Part shown: piece by piece, positions 30,362 to 43,913 of the stretch
Layout of the letters: each line of letters begins with the position of its first letter
Numbering within the stretch: the first letter of the stretch is position 1
Assembly (NCBI RefSeq): GCF_964340395.1
Contig: NC_135552.1
Coordinates: 26,756,181-26,820,180 of the forward strand
DNA from: Glandiceps talaboti
Taxonomy: Eukaryota > Hemichordata > Enteropneusta > Spengelidae
DNA: 64,000 nt
Reading direction: 5' to 3'
Notes under the pieces: generated by a model
The model's database searches: none
The model's input: only the letters and a program-made list of their open reading frames with translations
Told to the model about the DNA's origin: nothing
Made by a program: the position numbers and the translations under genes

Positions 30362-30520
30362 ATGAACAGTCGCTTAATGAAGCCCTTGGTGTTATTCGCT
30401 ATTCCGGGGCTGTACCTGGCATACAGATACAACCAGTATCGCCAAGAAAAACAAGAGCGCAGCAGTCATGAACGTCGGAAAATCACGGAGAAGGAACTCC
30501 AAGCGCTCCATCATAAAATC
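30362..30520 (+). CDS. First coding exon of an unrecognised single-pass membrane protein
   Basis: The exon encodes 53 residues from ATG at 30362 (G at -3) and stops in phase 0 at a consensus donor, GTAAGT, at 30521. A second in-frame ATG lies at 30377. The protein starts MNSRLMKPLVLFAIPGLYLA: a short basic N-terminus, then a hydrophobic segment at about residues 8-21 that would act as an uncleaved anchor. A Tyr/Arg-rich border follows (residues 21-27). Then comes a highly charged, helix-prone stretch, ERRKITEKELQALHHKI, that may start a coiled coil. The promoter element upstream agrees with a real gene. I do not recognise the family. A RIC3-like arrangement (anchor, then charged helix) crossed my mind but is not supported. 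No downstream exon was found in the remaining 33 kb. Confidence 0.6.
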
Positions 30521-31633
30521 GTAAGTGGGTTCATGTTGATGACATATTTTCAGGATGGAGATTGAATTTGCTGTTCTATGACAAAGTTAGTTCTCAATTC
30601 TGAAATATTTTCTTTGTACGCCGCACGGTCCCGGAGCGCAGCACGGTAGCTGTGTAATGGTACGAACAAATTTCTCGTCGTGTGGTAGCTAACGTAACAT
30701 TCATCGCCTACACGCTGGTAGAAGTGATATGAAACAGTCGTATATTCATTCACCTATACTGGTAATGAAAATAATCATGTTTTCTTTATACTTTGCTCTG
30801 AAAATCTTTGGACTTTTTGCTTTTTTCAAAGGCCAGTTTTATTTTTTGTTTAGCCAGAAACAAAAGCTAAGTGTCTTTCATACAATGAATTACTACCGAA
30901 AAGCCGCGTCAACAAACATCTCTTTTCGGATATATACAATGCATCGTACCCGCGAACTATCCATCGATTGATGGAGCTGTGTGTTGTTTCGGTATTGATC
31001 GTTTCCGGTTTCTATTATTGTTCCTAGTAGAAGTCGATGTTACTTACGTATCTACCTTTCTTGATGTGAGAATATAACAAATGTCATATGGGATGACATT
31101 TTCAATAAAAAGCTGCAGCAGTTCTCATTGCGCGTGGCAGTCGTTTGACATAAAAAAACGCTAAGCAAACTGTCAAATGTCACATTTCCTTTCTCAACCC
31201 AATTTTTCCTGTAAACACTTTCGAAATAAACGACATGAATGTGTTATTAATTTTTTTAGGTAGGTAGTCAACAATTTCTTTGCAAACAAAATTGATAAAA
31301 AAAAAATGTGTACAATAAAGACCAAACAGGTGTGCAGTGAAGGATTCATGTTGACTGTTGTGGGGGAAGTAAACAAATGTTTCTTGGTTTGTTCATGAAG
31401 GTAGAAATACACTTCCATGGTTTGTCCTATCTTCGTACTGAGGAGTGTGAAAACTGAAAAGCAGTTTTGATTTCATGTGCATATTTTTGAGAGAATTCTC
31501 GAACACTGGTGATTACATTCCCAGTGACGGTCTGCGTAGAGGCTAGAGAGAAAGCAAACCCGAACCCCTTCTAATGATATAAGTTTGTACATGGACATTT
31601 TTCCCTCTGATGTCTTTGTTACGTGTTTTGATC

Positions 31634-32180
31634 TTGAATCTCAGTGACTAGACCATGGATTGAATCTCAGTGACTAGACCATGGATTGAATCTCATTGAC
31701 TAGACCATGGATTGAATCTCAGTGACTAGACCATGGATTGAATCTCAGTGACTAGACCATGGATTGAATCTCAGTGACTAGACCATGGATTGAATCTCAG
31801 TGACTAGACCATGGATTGAATCTCAGTGACTAGACCATGGATTGAATCTCAGTGACTAGACCATGGATTGAATCTCAGTGACTAGACCATGGATTGAATC
31901 TCAGTGACTAGACCATGGATTGAATCTCAGTGACTAGACCATGGATTGAATCTCAGTGACTAGACCATGGATTGAATCTCAGTGACTAGACCATGGATTG
32001 AATCTCAGTGACTAGACCATGGATTGAATCTCAGTGACTAGACCATGGATTGAATCTCAGTGACTAGACCATGGATTGAATCTCAGTGACTAGACCATGG
32101 ATTGAATCTCAGTGACTAGACCATGGATTGAATCTCAGTGACTAGACCATGGATTGAATCTCAGTGACTAGACAATGGAT
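31634..32180. repeat. 26-bp minisatellite, about 21 near-identical copies
   Basis: The unit TGAATCTCAGTGACTAGACC + ATGGAT repeats with only one internal variant (CATTGAC near 31693) and a changed last copy (GACAATGGAT). Such uniformity points to recent expansion or ongoing homogenisation. Confidence 0.97.
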
Positions 32181-32628
32181 GTACTAATACATCCATGCTA
32201 TGACTGAAGTAGATATACTAAATGTAACTTTACTTGACATCTTATCAAGAAGGCAAATACCATAGAAGTTACACCTTATTTTAAAGATGGATAAAATTTG
32301 TAACAAAATCACATGTAAACAGTGGGACTGTCTGCAACTGGCTCTGTTCTACAAGATGCTGAGTAGTACTAATAGTAACATTTACCCAATGTATTAAGAA
32401 GCAAATCTGATTAAACAATGCATTGTATTTAAGTGGTTAGACATTCATAAAGACATGGTGTCATGTATGTTTGAAAATTATTTTCAAATTTGTTTTCAAA
32501 ATTGTTTTGATGTAAGTTCAATTATATATATATCTGTTAATTTTACTATGAAAGCAAAACTATTCCTAAAGATCATTTAGTTATAGAAGTCTTTGAGATT
32601 GAAAGTTGTGAGGAAAATCTGTACATGT

Positions 32629-32776
32629 ATGTAGAGTGCAGACATATTGAAATGAGTTTCATCTCTATGTATACTATATGTAGAGTGCAGACATTTTGAA
32701 ATGGGTTTCATCTCTATGTATACTATATGTAGAGTGCAGACATTTTGAAATGGGTTTCATCTCTACCTATATTTAG
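32629..32776. repeat. 49-bp tandem repeat, 3 copies
   Basis: GTAGAGTGCAGACAT recurs at 32631, 32680 and 32729, each followed by TTGAAATGGGTTTCATCTCT or a close variant. Confidence 0.93.
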
Positions 32777-34619
32777 TTAAATTGAAATGTCAGTGTTTCA
32801 CGATTTGCCCAGAGAGGTGTATAATCCAATATTTTACAAAAATGTACACAAATTAAAAATCTGGTCACTTTCCCACACATTGGATTCAAATTTTTAAAGT
32901 TTGAACTCTATCCATAATGAGAATATTAAAGACACAAGAAATATAGTGAGAAAAGTAGAAGTAGATAAATTCATATCCTATCTTGTGTCTTTGATATCAG
33001 ATATAAAATATATGCCTGATATACTGTGTATCACAATGCAGTGCCCCACGTCATACTTATCGTTATGTAAATGTAATAAAAAGCTTCTTTTATATCCGCA
33101 TGTCACACATGTTGTAGGAAACCACTTAAAATATATTGTTGTGTAGATGTCACGTTACTACGAGTGTGAAATACTAAGTAGTTTGCAGGTCTCTTTTCTA
33201 TGTGATATGTGTAGGAATAGTCCTGTATGTATTGAGATTTAAAATAAGCAACATCAGGTCTGTTTATTACATTGGTGGACAGGTTTAAATTATCACGCAT
33301 TTGCATTACAGGGACTGTTGGGTTTCTTTCCTTTTTTAATGATTCCCACCTGAGTATGAATGACAAAAAATGTCGTATCAACTGTGACTCTTGGTAGAAA
33401 TGTTGCAAATTAAAGTAATTTTTATCGTAAGTGCATATTTAGAAAATTAATGGACCTTGAGAGATATATGATGGGTTTTGCATGTGTGAACTTGTTTGTG
33501 TGTATCTTTTGAATTGTTTCATTCCATTGCAAGAATAATTATACTCCCAATTGGTATGGCCACAATTTGCATGTCTTTGCATGATAATGAGGTGATTTGC
33601 ATAATTCTGAAAGGGAGGTATCCCTTGACAAAGCAACTTATTATCATTAACAGTAAAATAAACTTATGTGTTGTGTAATTTATAAAGAGATACATCTATT
33701 TATATGTCATACGTAATACTGTACTAGGTGTAACTGGAGTATTTTTTTACTGATCAGACAACCAACAATATATTCACTGAAAATTGTTAAAATGCCAATA
33801 GGTAGACATGTTAATTACAGGTCTATTTTATCCATAAGAAGTAGAGTAACAGGTTAAAATTGTGTGAATGCATTGGGCACGGATTTAAGGGTGTGGAACG
33901 TCCGAACCAAACATCAGTACATCAGTGTGATAGGATTTATGTACCATATTATGTGTACAGCTACACAAATGTGTTTACCAGCATGTGATTCAATAGTGTG
34001 TAGGGTATACAGTATTATCAAGTATTAAGTAATCATGTCTAACAAAGCAGTTTTTTTTTTAATGGTCCAGTTAAACCTGGGTGCAGCTTTAACATTTATA
34101 AATAGTTATTGATATTAAATTAGTTTTGGTTTGCCTTTTATTTCCAACAAATCCGGACAAAATAAAAATAAAGAAAATTTTCTGCACATTTACCATAGCA
34201 TCTCTTGTATAATACATGTATACATAGAAAGAGTGAACTTAAATTCACACAAATAACCAACCTTTTGTGGGTGAAAGTAAACCCACATAAAATTACCAAC
34301 CACTCTTTAGTGAAATAAAAAAATATCATGTAGATATATAAGATAAGAAGTACAAATTGTATTCTTTATATTCCGGGCACTAAAACTGTCTTTACATCTT
34401 GATTAATTTATGATTGTTAGTATTTGTACTCTTTAGAAAATTATTTTGACATACTTTCACAAATTGTCAAACACTTCCTTTTCAAAACATTTGACTGATG
34501 AGAAGTTGGTAAATTTGCTTGGATCTTATTTCACGTATTATGAGTCGGTGATTTGTTTTGGTTTTATCAATTTTCATTTACGAATGGTTCATAATTTGTG
34601 TAAATGAGTACAAAAACGG

Positions 34620-34768
34620 CTGTAAATGTTACGTCCAACCAGGTTTCACATTGAAGTGTACTTCATCAAGACATACGTTGCAGTGTTTGTCAACAGTGTT
34701 GCAGTTAATTGTATTTTAAGTCCCTGACGACGCATTCTTTAATGTGAAACCTGGTTGAATGTTTACAG
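34620..34768. repeat. Short inverted-repeat element (about 35-bp arms)
   Basis: CTGTAAATGTTACGTCCAAC and CAGGTTTCACATTGAAG (34620-34655) pair with the region ending CTGGTTGAATGTTTACAG (34733-34768). The loop is about 80 bases and itself contains GAAGTGTACTTC, a small palindrome. Confidence 0.7.
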
Positions 34769-36390
34769 TTCTTGTTTATTGTAGAAAATAAAGTATTTTG
34801 CACTCTAAGCAGACCCAGCAATCTTGTCTATTCACTGCTGACTCAAAGATACTGCAATGTAAATGAAATACAACTAACAAATGACATCATCTAAGTTACC
34901 TATTAAGTCCAGTTGACAATTCACGTTTGACACCACTGAACAGTAATCAAAATGAAATCGTGTGATTGAAGAGTAGATAATCAGTCCAGGCTTGTCTTAC
35001 CTTGATCTAACACAGTAATAAGTTGAAGTGCCGTGGACACGTAATCTCACAGATAACAACCAGTGATGCGAATCTTGGACAAAACTACATATTTCTACCT
35101 AGGGACAACATCCAGGGAAGTCAATTTGTACAACCTATTCAGTTATAATATATTTGTTTTTCTGACATCATTAAAACCAAATAAAAAGTGACTAATGTGA
35201 AATATTTCATTTATGTGTCAAGATTCAAAATCTAAGTAATTGTCTAAGTGTACACTTAGTCTACTACAGGTCGTGATAAAATTAGCAAATTCTGGTCATT
35301 TACTTTGGCAGACAGTGGTTTGTCCCAAGTGACATTTTGAAGAACTTTGGCTCCAGAATCCAGTTTGCATTTCAATAACTATTCCATTACCCAGCTATCC
35401 AGACAGGGAATTTACTATGTGTGACATATTTGTGCATTTATGCACTTTGCTTTCACAATACTTATTCAGTATGTTCAGCTTCATCACCATCAAGACATCA
35501 TCGAACCAGACAAAACAGTACACCATGCATATACATGTAATGTCTACAGTTGTGTAAAATCACCCTTAAATGAGAACAAAGATAATTAATTTTCAACTAG
35601 CTTTGCACCTTAATTAACTTTTTCGAGTTTTATTTTTTAATTTCATAGTACCATCAAAATTCAAAATAATAAAAGTAGTATTCAACTGAAATTATGTTTT
35701 CACATCAGAGCATTCTACCATGACAAGAAATTATTTATTTTTCAAGCTGCAATGACCATAGCTTTATTACACCAGAGAAATTTAATTCTTAGCAGTTGAG
35801 TTGACTTAGTGGCCATACTAGTCAAGAACATACAACAGCCGTTATACTGACTAAATTGGAGATTAACTCTTTTAAAGCTGGCACCTTATTTTTAGGATGT
35901 AATTACATAGACTTTAACTAGAAACCAAGTCCTTTGAGGGTTAATACATGTAACTCACAGGTAATGTTTAAATTTCAAAGTCAAGAGCTACTCATTCCAT
36001 CAGTCAGTTACATGAAATTACTAAACAGAAGTTAATAACTTATATTGTTTTGTTAGTTCAAAGTATAAGTACATTATTTTACATTTATGGTGCGACAACT
36101 AAATTTATTTTAATGATAGCAAGTACCAAAAACCAAATAACAATGTGTAATGAAAATAATGTCTTAATGCCCCTGGATGCTAAATGAACTTATGTGTGAC
36201 AATGGTTTATTAAAGCTGCAAATGTCAGCCTTCGAATACTGCACTGCAAATAGTACACTTTAATTTGAATTGCTCAGTTCAGCCTGGTGTTTTAAATCGC
36301 CAATCTGTACTAAATCAGTGGTATCTGTGTCTCTTAAATATGTCCATTCAGTTTACTTTAATAATTACTGTCTTATAAGTTATGCAGTGC

Positions 36391-36436
36391 AGTACAACAC
36401 AACACAACACAACACAACACAACACAACACAACACA
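36391..36436. repeat. (CAACA)n pentanucleotide run
   Basis: About nine ACAAC pentamers. Confidence 0.93.
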
Positions 36437-37289
36437 TCACACATATGGCACAGCACTTATAAATGTATTCTGCTTCTTTTGTCAAAATGATTTATATCCC
36501 TGTTTTCTGTTTGCCCTACTCCTATGTCTTGTTATTCTGTTGTGTGCAATTTGGACTTCACATATGGTTATGTAATATTACTTATACCGTATAATATACA
36601 ATATGTACATTTACTACATATATGTACTTGCAGATGCATTAAATGAGCTATGTTGTGTACATAGATTTAGTAGAATCATAAAACATCTTGTTACTGAATT
36701 TAATATTTATCATACTGTGGATATGAGACTGTTGACTCAATGTACCAACAACCTGTTCTTGAACTGTAATAGCTAGCATGTACCATAATGAAATCCCAAA
36801 AGCCCAAGAGATTGTAAATTTGCACAAATGCACAGCAGAATAAAAAGTTATAGGCAACATGTTTTCACCATGTCTGGTATTGCCTGGAGCTGTTTCTCTC
36901 CATAGACTTGCAAATGAATACTTTCTTATATTTCTTGAGGCATACAGCCTCAGGAAATAAGAAGACTTTGTTGTTGCTCACGCTCCATTTGAAGTATTGA
37001 TTGTGTGGCCATGGCAGTCATGATGTACACTGTCTAGACATCCAACATTTTTGCCTTACTTCTTGATCAGTGATGCATATGTCCAATGTGTGGTCAAAAC
37101 TAAAATTAGGGAAATGGAATTTCTTGTTGAAGCGTAACAGTAAAAATCATTAATATTTGTAAGATTTTTTTCCCAATCAGATATTTTGGAAAGATTTAGC
37201 ATGTGATATGGTATAGTGGTTTAAAGAAGAATGAACTTGATAATATTGCCTCAGAACAACTTGGAAAATAGGAGGACAAGTGTCGTTGT

Positions 37290-37680
37290 TCACTGAGCAG
37301 CAAAAAATGTCACAAGCTTATGTGAGCATGTTGCAAACAACAACAAAAAGTATATGCTGCAGGTTGATGTGGATTATGGTGTCACAAACAACCACAAAAC
37401 ATCACATACTGATGTGAACATATGACAAACAATGACAATTAAATGTTTTGCTGATGTGAAGATGATGTTTTCAAATATATAATGACAAACAAACATCACA
37501 TGCAGATCAAGGCATTGTGTAGTAAATAACAACAGAGAAACGTTAAATGTGATTGTGAGAATAGTATCGCAAACAACAAGAAATAAATGTCATATGCTGA
37601 TGTGAGCATGATGTCGTAAAAATCGACTGAAATTAAACACCACATGCTGTCACACTAGTGTGTGCATGCCAGTGCCTCAA
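37290..37680. repeat. Decayed tandem repeat (unit about 60 bp)
   Basis: Phrases such as CACATACTGATGTGAACAT, CATATGCTGATGTGAGCATG and TCACAAACAACCACAAAACA recur six or seven times with irregular spacing. It looks like an old minisatellite. Confidence 0.6.
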
Positions 37681-38945
37681 ATAATGAAATTATCATTACA
37701 TATGCTGTTATTAACATCAGCAATTATATACACTATAATAAAAGGAGTAAATGAATGATCTTGTTTTGGGTAACTAAAATTAAAAATAAATTTCACAGAA
37801 ATCATTGCTGTTGAAAACATCTGTTTATGCCATTTCAACATTCTAAGTGAATGGTGTAAATGTTATGTGATAATTGACTGTGTAGGCTCAATGTATGTCA
37901 GGTTGGGATCACCTGGAGAGTGCATTAGCAGGGATATGAGTAGTAGTGTTAATAAAGTGTCTAGAAATAGCTTTAGTGCTTTTCTGTAAGGTGGAAGTTG
38001 TCATGTTTGAAGGGCATGTTTGTGTTGTGAATTGTGACACTCCAATTAATCTTCTTGTACATTCTTTGCTTACTGAATGGTAAATTTATGGTTTTAGGGT
38101 CGAATGCAAAGCAGATATTGTGTCAACACGACTTTCATTTTTGCTGCAATATGGACGAATGTATGTGTACATGAGCATGCAAGCACATGCATGTGTATTA
38201 TGCATATCCGGGATTACATGCAAGTGTGTTTGTGTGGGGATGCAGACATGTATTACAATTTACAGTGTATGTGTGTGTACAACGGTGTATAGTACATGGT
38301 AAGAACATTATACATTAACTTTCTAAAAGTCAATTTTGGAATTTTGCATAAGTAATGATAAATAATTGTATAATTTATTCACAAGTACAGCTTTTGCGAA
38401 TGCTTAAGATATGAAAATTGTGAACTTTTTCTTTTGAAATCAGATTTCCTAAAAAATTTGACTGTTTTTTGTATCTGTAAGTATGAAATGTTATTGAAGT
38501 TATACATTTTTACATTGACTATCAAACATGTATTTGGATTATAAACAATGACCACCTTTTTGGATATTTTGCAATAGATTTCTTATCAATTTGGAATAGA
38601 CATAAGTTTGAGTTAACCCTGTAAAGGTAATCAGTAATCTAGATGGTTACATATTACATGTCAGACAGTCCCAACATGAATAAATGTGTATGTATCTAGG
38701 GAGAAGTACATGTACATGTACATTGAAATTTATCAAGACAGTATATATGTACATTGAGATATGTAAAGTATTTGAACGTACAGTATAACTGTATAAATAA
38801 TATATGATTTTCTACACTAATAAGTTTTGTGGATTACCTTATGGACTTGATTTGATATTCTAAATGTTTTCTGATAAAATGAGTCAGTAAGTGATGGATT
38901 TCTGTGATGATAGGCCGTATACATGTGGTATTGATAGAAATAATT

Positions 38946-39262
38946 GGATTTCATTATCACTAGGTTATGAAGTAACATGTTCACAAATATACTAATGAAA
39001 AATACACCCACACAATCTTAATTTGAATTTCTGATTTCATGTGGCTCAATGTTTACAAAATATTCAATATGGACTTCTCACAAGCTATGTAATATTTGTA
39101 AAGAAATTCAATGTAGTTTGATCAAGTCATTTGCAATACTTCCTTTTATTGAAGCAGATTGAAAATATTAAAAACAGAAATTCAAATTAAGATTGTGTGG
39201 TTGTATTTTTCATTAGTATATTTGTGAACATGTTACTTCATAACCTAGTGATAATGAAATCC
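38946..39262. repeat. Inverted repeat, 86-bp arms with one mismatch
   Basis: The left arm 38946-39031 and right arm 39177-39262 are reverse complements with a single difference (C/A within TACACCCACA). The 145-bp spacer is unrelated AT-rich DNA. It may be a MITE, though no target duplication is evident, or a recent local inverted duplication. Confidence 0.92.
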
Positions 39263-40316
39263 ATTTATAGAATGAGTATTTCCATGGTTATAAACAACTT
39301 TACTTGATAGCCCACATCATTTTTATAGCACATGTACACACTAGAAATCTCTATAATAAATTCTCAAGATAAACTATATTAATAAATAGCTATTAATTAA
39401 TAATAATCAGTTACATTGACTAGGTAACAGCACATTTACTTTCATATATTCTTTTTGTGTTTTAGTACATGCTTTAAGTCATAATGTTAATGTTACAGCC
39501 TGAGGGGCTTTCACGCAAGACTTTCAAATTGAAGCAGCTTGCAACCATGTATACATGAGTCAGGCTGAAGTAAAGAATGGATGGAAGTAGTGCTATGCAA
39601 ATAATGACACAGGAACACTAAGCCAGACTGTTTAAATTGCTTGTAGCGGTGGCTGTCTACTTGACCATATTGGAAAGTACACAGTATCGCGGGTGCACAG
39701 AAAGGAAATTGAAATTCTCAAATCTTGAAGAGCTCTTTCTTTAAATCACCTGAAATTACTTTAGAGAGGGCTACTAAACAGAAAGAACTTTGTTGATTTG
39801 AAAAAATTATCCCAACATTGTAAAATCAGAACACAGTATGTGAAAATAATTCCCTGCGACAGATGATTATTATACAAAGTGCAAATGTCAATTATCGGAA
39901 GAAATGTAGGCTTAGAGTAGTTTTTTCATTTACCTAAGTGCTTAGTATCACTATTAGCTAAAATAAAACTGTAAATTCATTCTGCAAAAGTGTCTGCATC
40001 ACAACTAGATGAGGTGAGTGTTTTTACTAATAAAATGGAAAAGCCAAAGGATTTACGTGTAGATGTGAAACTAGAATAGCGGATCGTGATGTCTGAAAGG
40101 TTGTTGGCAAGAAATCAGTAGGCAACTTAACTTCAACAACACAGTGTGTTATAAATCTTTGATCTAATTAAAAGCCAATATGAAAGCTCGGAAGGAAGGC
40201 AGACTGAGTAATGGTGACTTTTGAGTTGATCCGTCATTGACATTGATGGTGACTTATTCTTGACTTTCTATAATATGGGGCTATGTGTGCATAAATCACC
40301 AGTTAGCAATTATTAC

Positions 40317-40329
40317 TGGTCAAAGGTCA
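40317..40329 (+). promoter_or_regulatory. DR1-like nuclear receptor motif
   Basis: TGGTCAAAGGTCA is two half-sites of AGGTCA type spaced by one base, the arrangement bound by HNF4, RXR and COUP-TF factors. A single motif of this length is expected by chance in long DNA, so this is a weak call. Confidence 0.25.
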
Positions 40330-41045
40330 AATGTGGAAGTATATCACATCCATTTTATGGTTGCTTTATCACCTGATCTTACACTGTAGTAGTGATTGGG
40401 GTGGTGCATTTGATGTACATGACAGTTGACTTTCTGTAGACAGAAGACTGATTTTGATCTTTAAAAATATTGAAATTTGCAACAAAACTTTTTTTAAAAA
40501 AAAGACAAACAAACTGCCATCGAAATGAAAAGCAGGTATACATTGGCCCCTGTACCTGAATATCTGTTGAATTACAAATGTGATTCCTTCTATTTCAGGA
40601 TGATCTCACGTCACTAAATTTATGTTTACACGATGAATATTTTAATACTGTGCAGCGTATATATATATATATATTATATGTAGTTTTGCTTAGTTTATAC
40701 AGTGGCAAGTTCATTTGTGAATGGTCTGAATTTAGATTCCTTCTGTGACAGATTTACGTAGCATAGTCTGCATTTTGCACTGTATCCAAGAATGACTCTG
40801 TTGGCTTCTGCTGAGCTGCTCTACGATGATATTTTGAAACTGCACCCACATTGTATTAGCCTAGAATCCTGACTCAAGTGGGGATTTTGCTCGCGTTCCC
40901 CTCAACCTGTCTGATATTCTGCTGTAATGGTTGTCATATATTTAAACCTAAAATTAGGTTTTATAATTTCGCCTAGCGATGTTGAATATACATATATGAT
41001 AATCATGTTTACATCATACAGCTCAACCCTCCAAGTTGGTTCTAA

Positions 41046-41410
41046 GGCCTAAAAAAATAATTGTTTGGTTCCAGTTACCTGACCCCACCTAACTTTTCAC
41101 TGCCTGCCCTACACATTTGTTTCAGTATTCGAGAACAAAATAATAAAATCACAAAAATTGTGAAGTCTCGCGAGAAATAGTGGATGCAGAAACTGACAAC
41201 AAATTAAAAAGACAAAATAAAACTGTTGTTCCAATCTGTAATGGCTGTACATCTGATAAGAAGAAATAAACAGCACAGAGACCATTTTGAAAACAATGAA
41301 AAACCTGAACTAGACACTCACACACAAAAAAAATAAAATATAAAATCTACCTACCCCACCTATTCTAAAATTGAGTGTAATCGGAACCACACAATTTTTT
41401 ATATTAGGCC
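41046..41410. mobile_element. MITE with GGCCTAAAAAAA ... TIRs
   Basis: The left end AGGCCTAAAAAAATAATTG continuing TTGGTTCCAGTTACC is mirrored at the right end, which on the complement reads AGGCCTAATATAAAAAATTG then TGGTTCCGATTACAC. Both ends also carry a GGTGGGG- or CCCCACC-type block further in. The element is about 365 bp and has no coding capacity. A TCTCGCGAGA motif lies inside at 41166-41175. Confidence 0.7.
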
Positions 41411-43861
41411 TAATCACATTGTGATGCAATTGCCAGCATTTCACACAGGGAAGACCAATACGAATTTGCGTCTGTTTTCTGGCTATTGTGTCATTAAAAC
41501 AGTAGCTCATTAGTAAAATGCCAGATGTGGTAAGGGAAAGGTGAGAGTAAACTCACCACATGAATGCATTCCAAGCTTTAAGCTTGATATTCTTCATGTG
41601 TGACTGATCTTACATTATGTAGTTCTCTTCTCTAATGCATGCTGAAAAACTTAACTTCGAAATTGTAATGTTAGTATATAGTCTTGTTTGTGAACTATTT
41701 GTACATGAGCAGTAAGATCACACAATATATCATTGTATGGTGTACCTCAAGTTGATAATGAACTATTGCAATAAGCATTCTACAGATCAAAGTCATGTGC
41801 ATTATAATTTTGTAAAACTTGATTTTTTTAGACAACCATGTAGTTTGATTTTCTTATTATGTAACTGTATTGTTTTGAATACATCGCCTTGTTAATTATG
41901 TAAATGTGTTTAAAAATATGGTATGTATGGAATGAATATGTTAGATTATAGCCTGGAAATTCATTGTATCAATTCTATCTCTATGTATCAATTCTATCTC
42001 TATTGATTAATAGGATGGGGTGGGTGGAGTGTTGCTGTAGAGTCATTTAAGCTGTCGTTAACAATGTTAAAATTAATCAAATTTATATTTAAAAAATTAT
42101 TAAAATATGGATAAATCATTCTATTTCTGATACCAGTATCATTGAAAAACTACAATCAGTACAGTTTTAAATTTTCTTAGTCAACATGTTGTAACTAATT
42201 TTAACCCCTAGGCATTTAAACTTGTTACTATCATTTGCATACTTGATTATGCAATTATACCACCAAATTACCTTGTCACCATTCAAAATTGCTATTAATA
42301 TAAAACGAGGGTGTTAATATAGCCTGGAAGAAACATGGAAAATTTTCCAAGCTGTCCAATAATAGAATAGAACGATTTATTCTGTTAATTCATTCTATCA
42401 GTTTTCAGAAGGAAAGAGGTAAAATGATATTTGGACAGGACAAAGTTACATTACGGTTATTTTTATGTAGTACTGTATTTTGAGGCTTAATATTACTGAA
42501 TGCAATGATAGGCTTATCTTATAAAAACATTCTGCCAAGAAATGACTGAATTAAAGACAATAAAATATAAGAGATGCAGGCTAAATAAATGGCACTTCAC
42601 TTTACTGATAATTGGAAATGTGTTATTTGAAGCTTATATTCCATTTTATTACTGATGTTTTTGTATTCTTATATTTCAGATATACATACATACATTATCC
42701 GGAGCTGAGTAAATAAATGTACATTGTATATGATCTTCTTTTCAAACTAGAATTTGACTGCTATATTTCAGACTATATACAAACCTTTTTCAAACTGTGT
42801 TAGTGGAACATCTTGTGTTCGAAGTCTACATATCAAATTATCTTTTTCAATAACAAAATGTGATCTTAACCCTGATATATGGGGTGTCATTATGTAGAGT
42901 TGCAGAAACCAGGTCATTAATTAAAGGGTTGACTGAGACTCACTGCATTTCAAAGTATACACTTTGTATTCTATCTGCACTCCAGCAATGTATTTAACCA
43001 TTACCTGCTCTGTAAAACCTGTTTATGGCCTAAAGATAAAGTTTATTTTTGTACCGACTAAGTACAATCTTGTGTATTTTTCAATACACTAAGAGATCTT
43101 TGTTAGACTGCTATCATTATGCCATTGCCTAATAGCCAGTGAAGTTTAGCAAGTACGTCTGAATGATAAAATAATATATTACTCAGTAAGAAATCAATTA
43201 CCAGTAGACATTCTTGTCATGGCCAAAGTTGTAGTTACGACCTGGGAGATAATTGCACCAGGGGAGATAAAACCATGAACAAATTGAAACAAGGTAGTAT
43301 AAAATGAGTCTTTCACTTAAAACATTCACATTCCTAATCAGTAATGACACATCCCATACTTTCTAATCAGTAACGACACATCCCATACTTTCTTATCAAG
43401 TCATTTCACTTCCAATCGCAGTATGTATCCTTTATTTCATTATTTGTTGCTTTTAGTTTCCAGTAGCGTCAGACAGGCTGAATATACCTTAATTTGCTCG
43501 TATAATCAATTGATAGGTCAGGAGTTTGATATTATTTATGTTGTATTTCATCCTCTTTGTTATTTATTCATACTGGAAATTCATTTCTTAAACTGGACCA
43601 AGTGAAATCCACATGACATATATTTTGGATCTTTTGTCTGTTTGACAACCTTGCCTTGTCTTTCAAATTGTTGTGAATGCTACATACATGTAAATGTGAC
43701 GGCATTATTTCCATCATATGAAAACTTTGTGGTCATTATAGCCATAGAAAAAATGCATAGTAAAATGAATTTGACATCCCCAATGAATGCATTAGAATCC
43801 ACTATCATTTGTTTCCACTTATGAACAGTCAATTGGAATTTGACAAGAAACAGGAGAACTA

Positions 43862-43913
43862 TCACACGGCACTTTGACTATCACACGGCACCTTGACTAT
43901 CACACGGCACCTT
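43862..43913. repeat. 19-bp tandem repeat, 3 copies
   Basis: CTATCACACGGCACCTTGA, or a one-base variant, occurs three times in direct succession. Confidence 0.92.

Noticed and set aside
33103-33408. Minus-strand open frame of 101 codons
   Set aside because: Composition is ordinary for AT-rich non-coding DNA and no domain or motif is recognisable.
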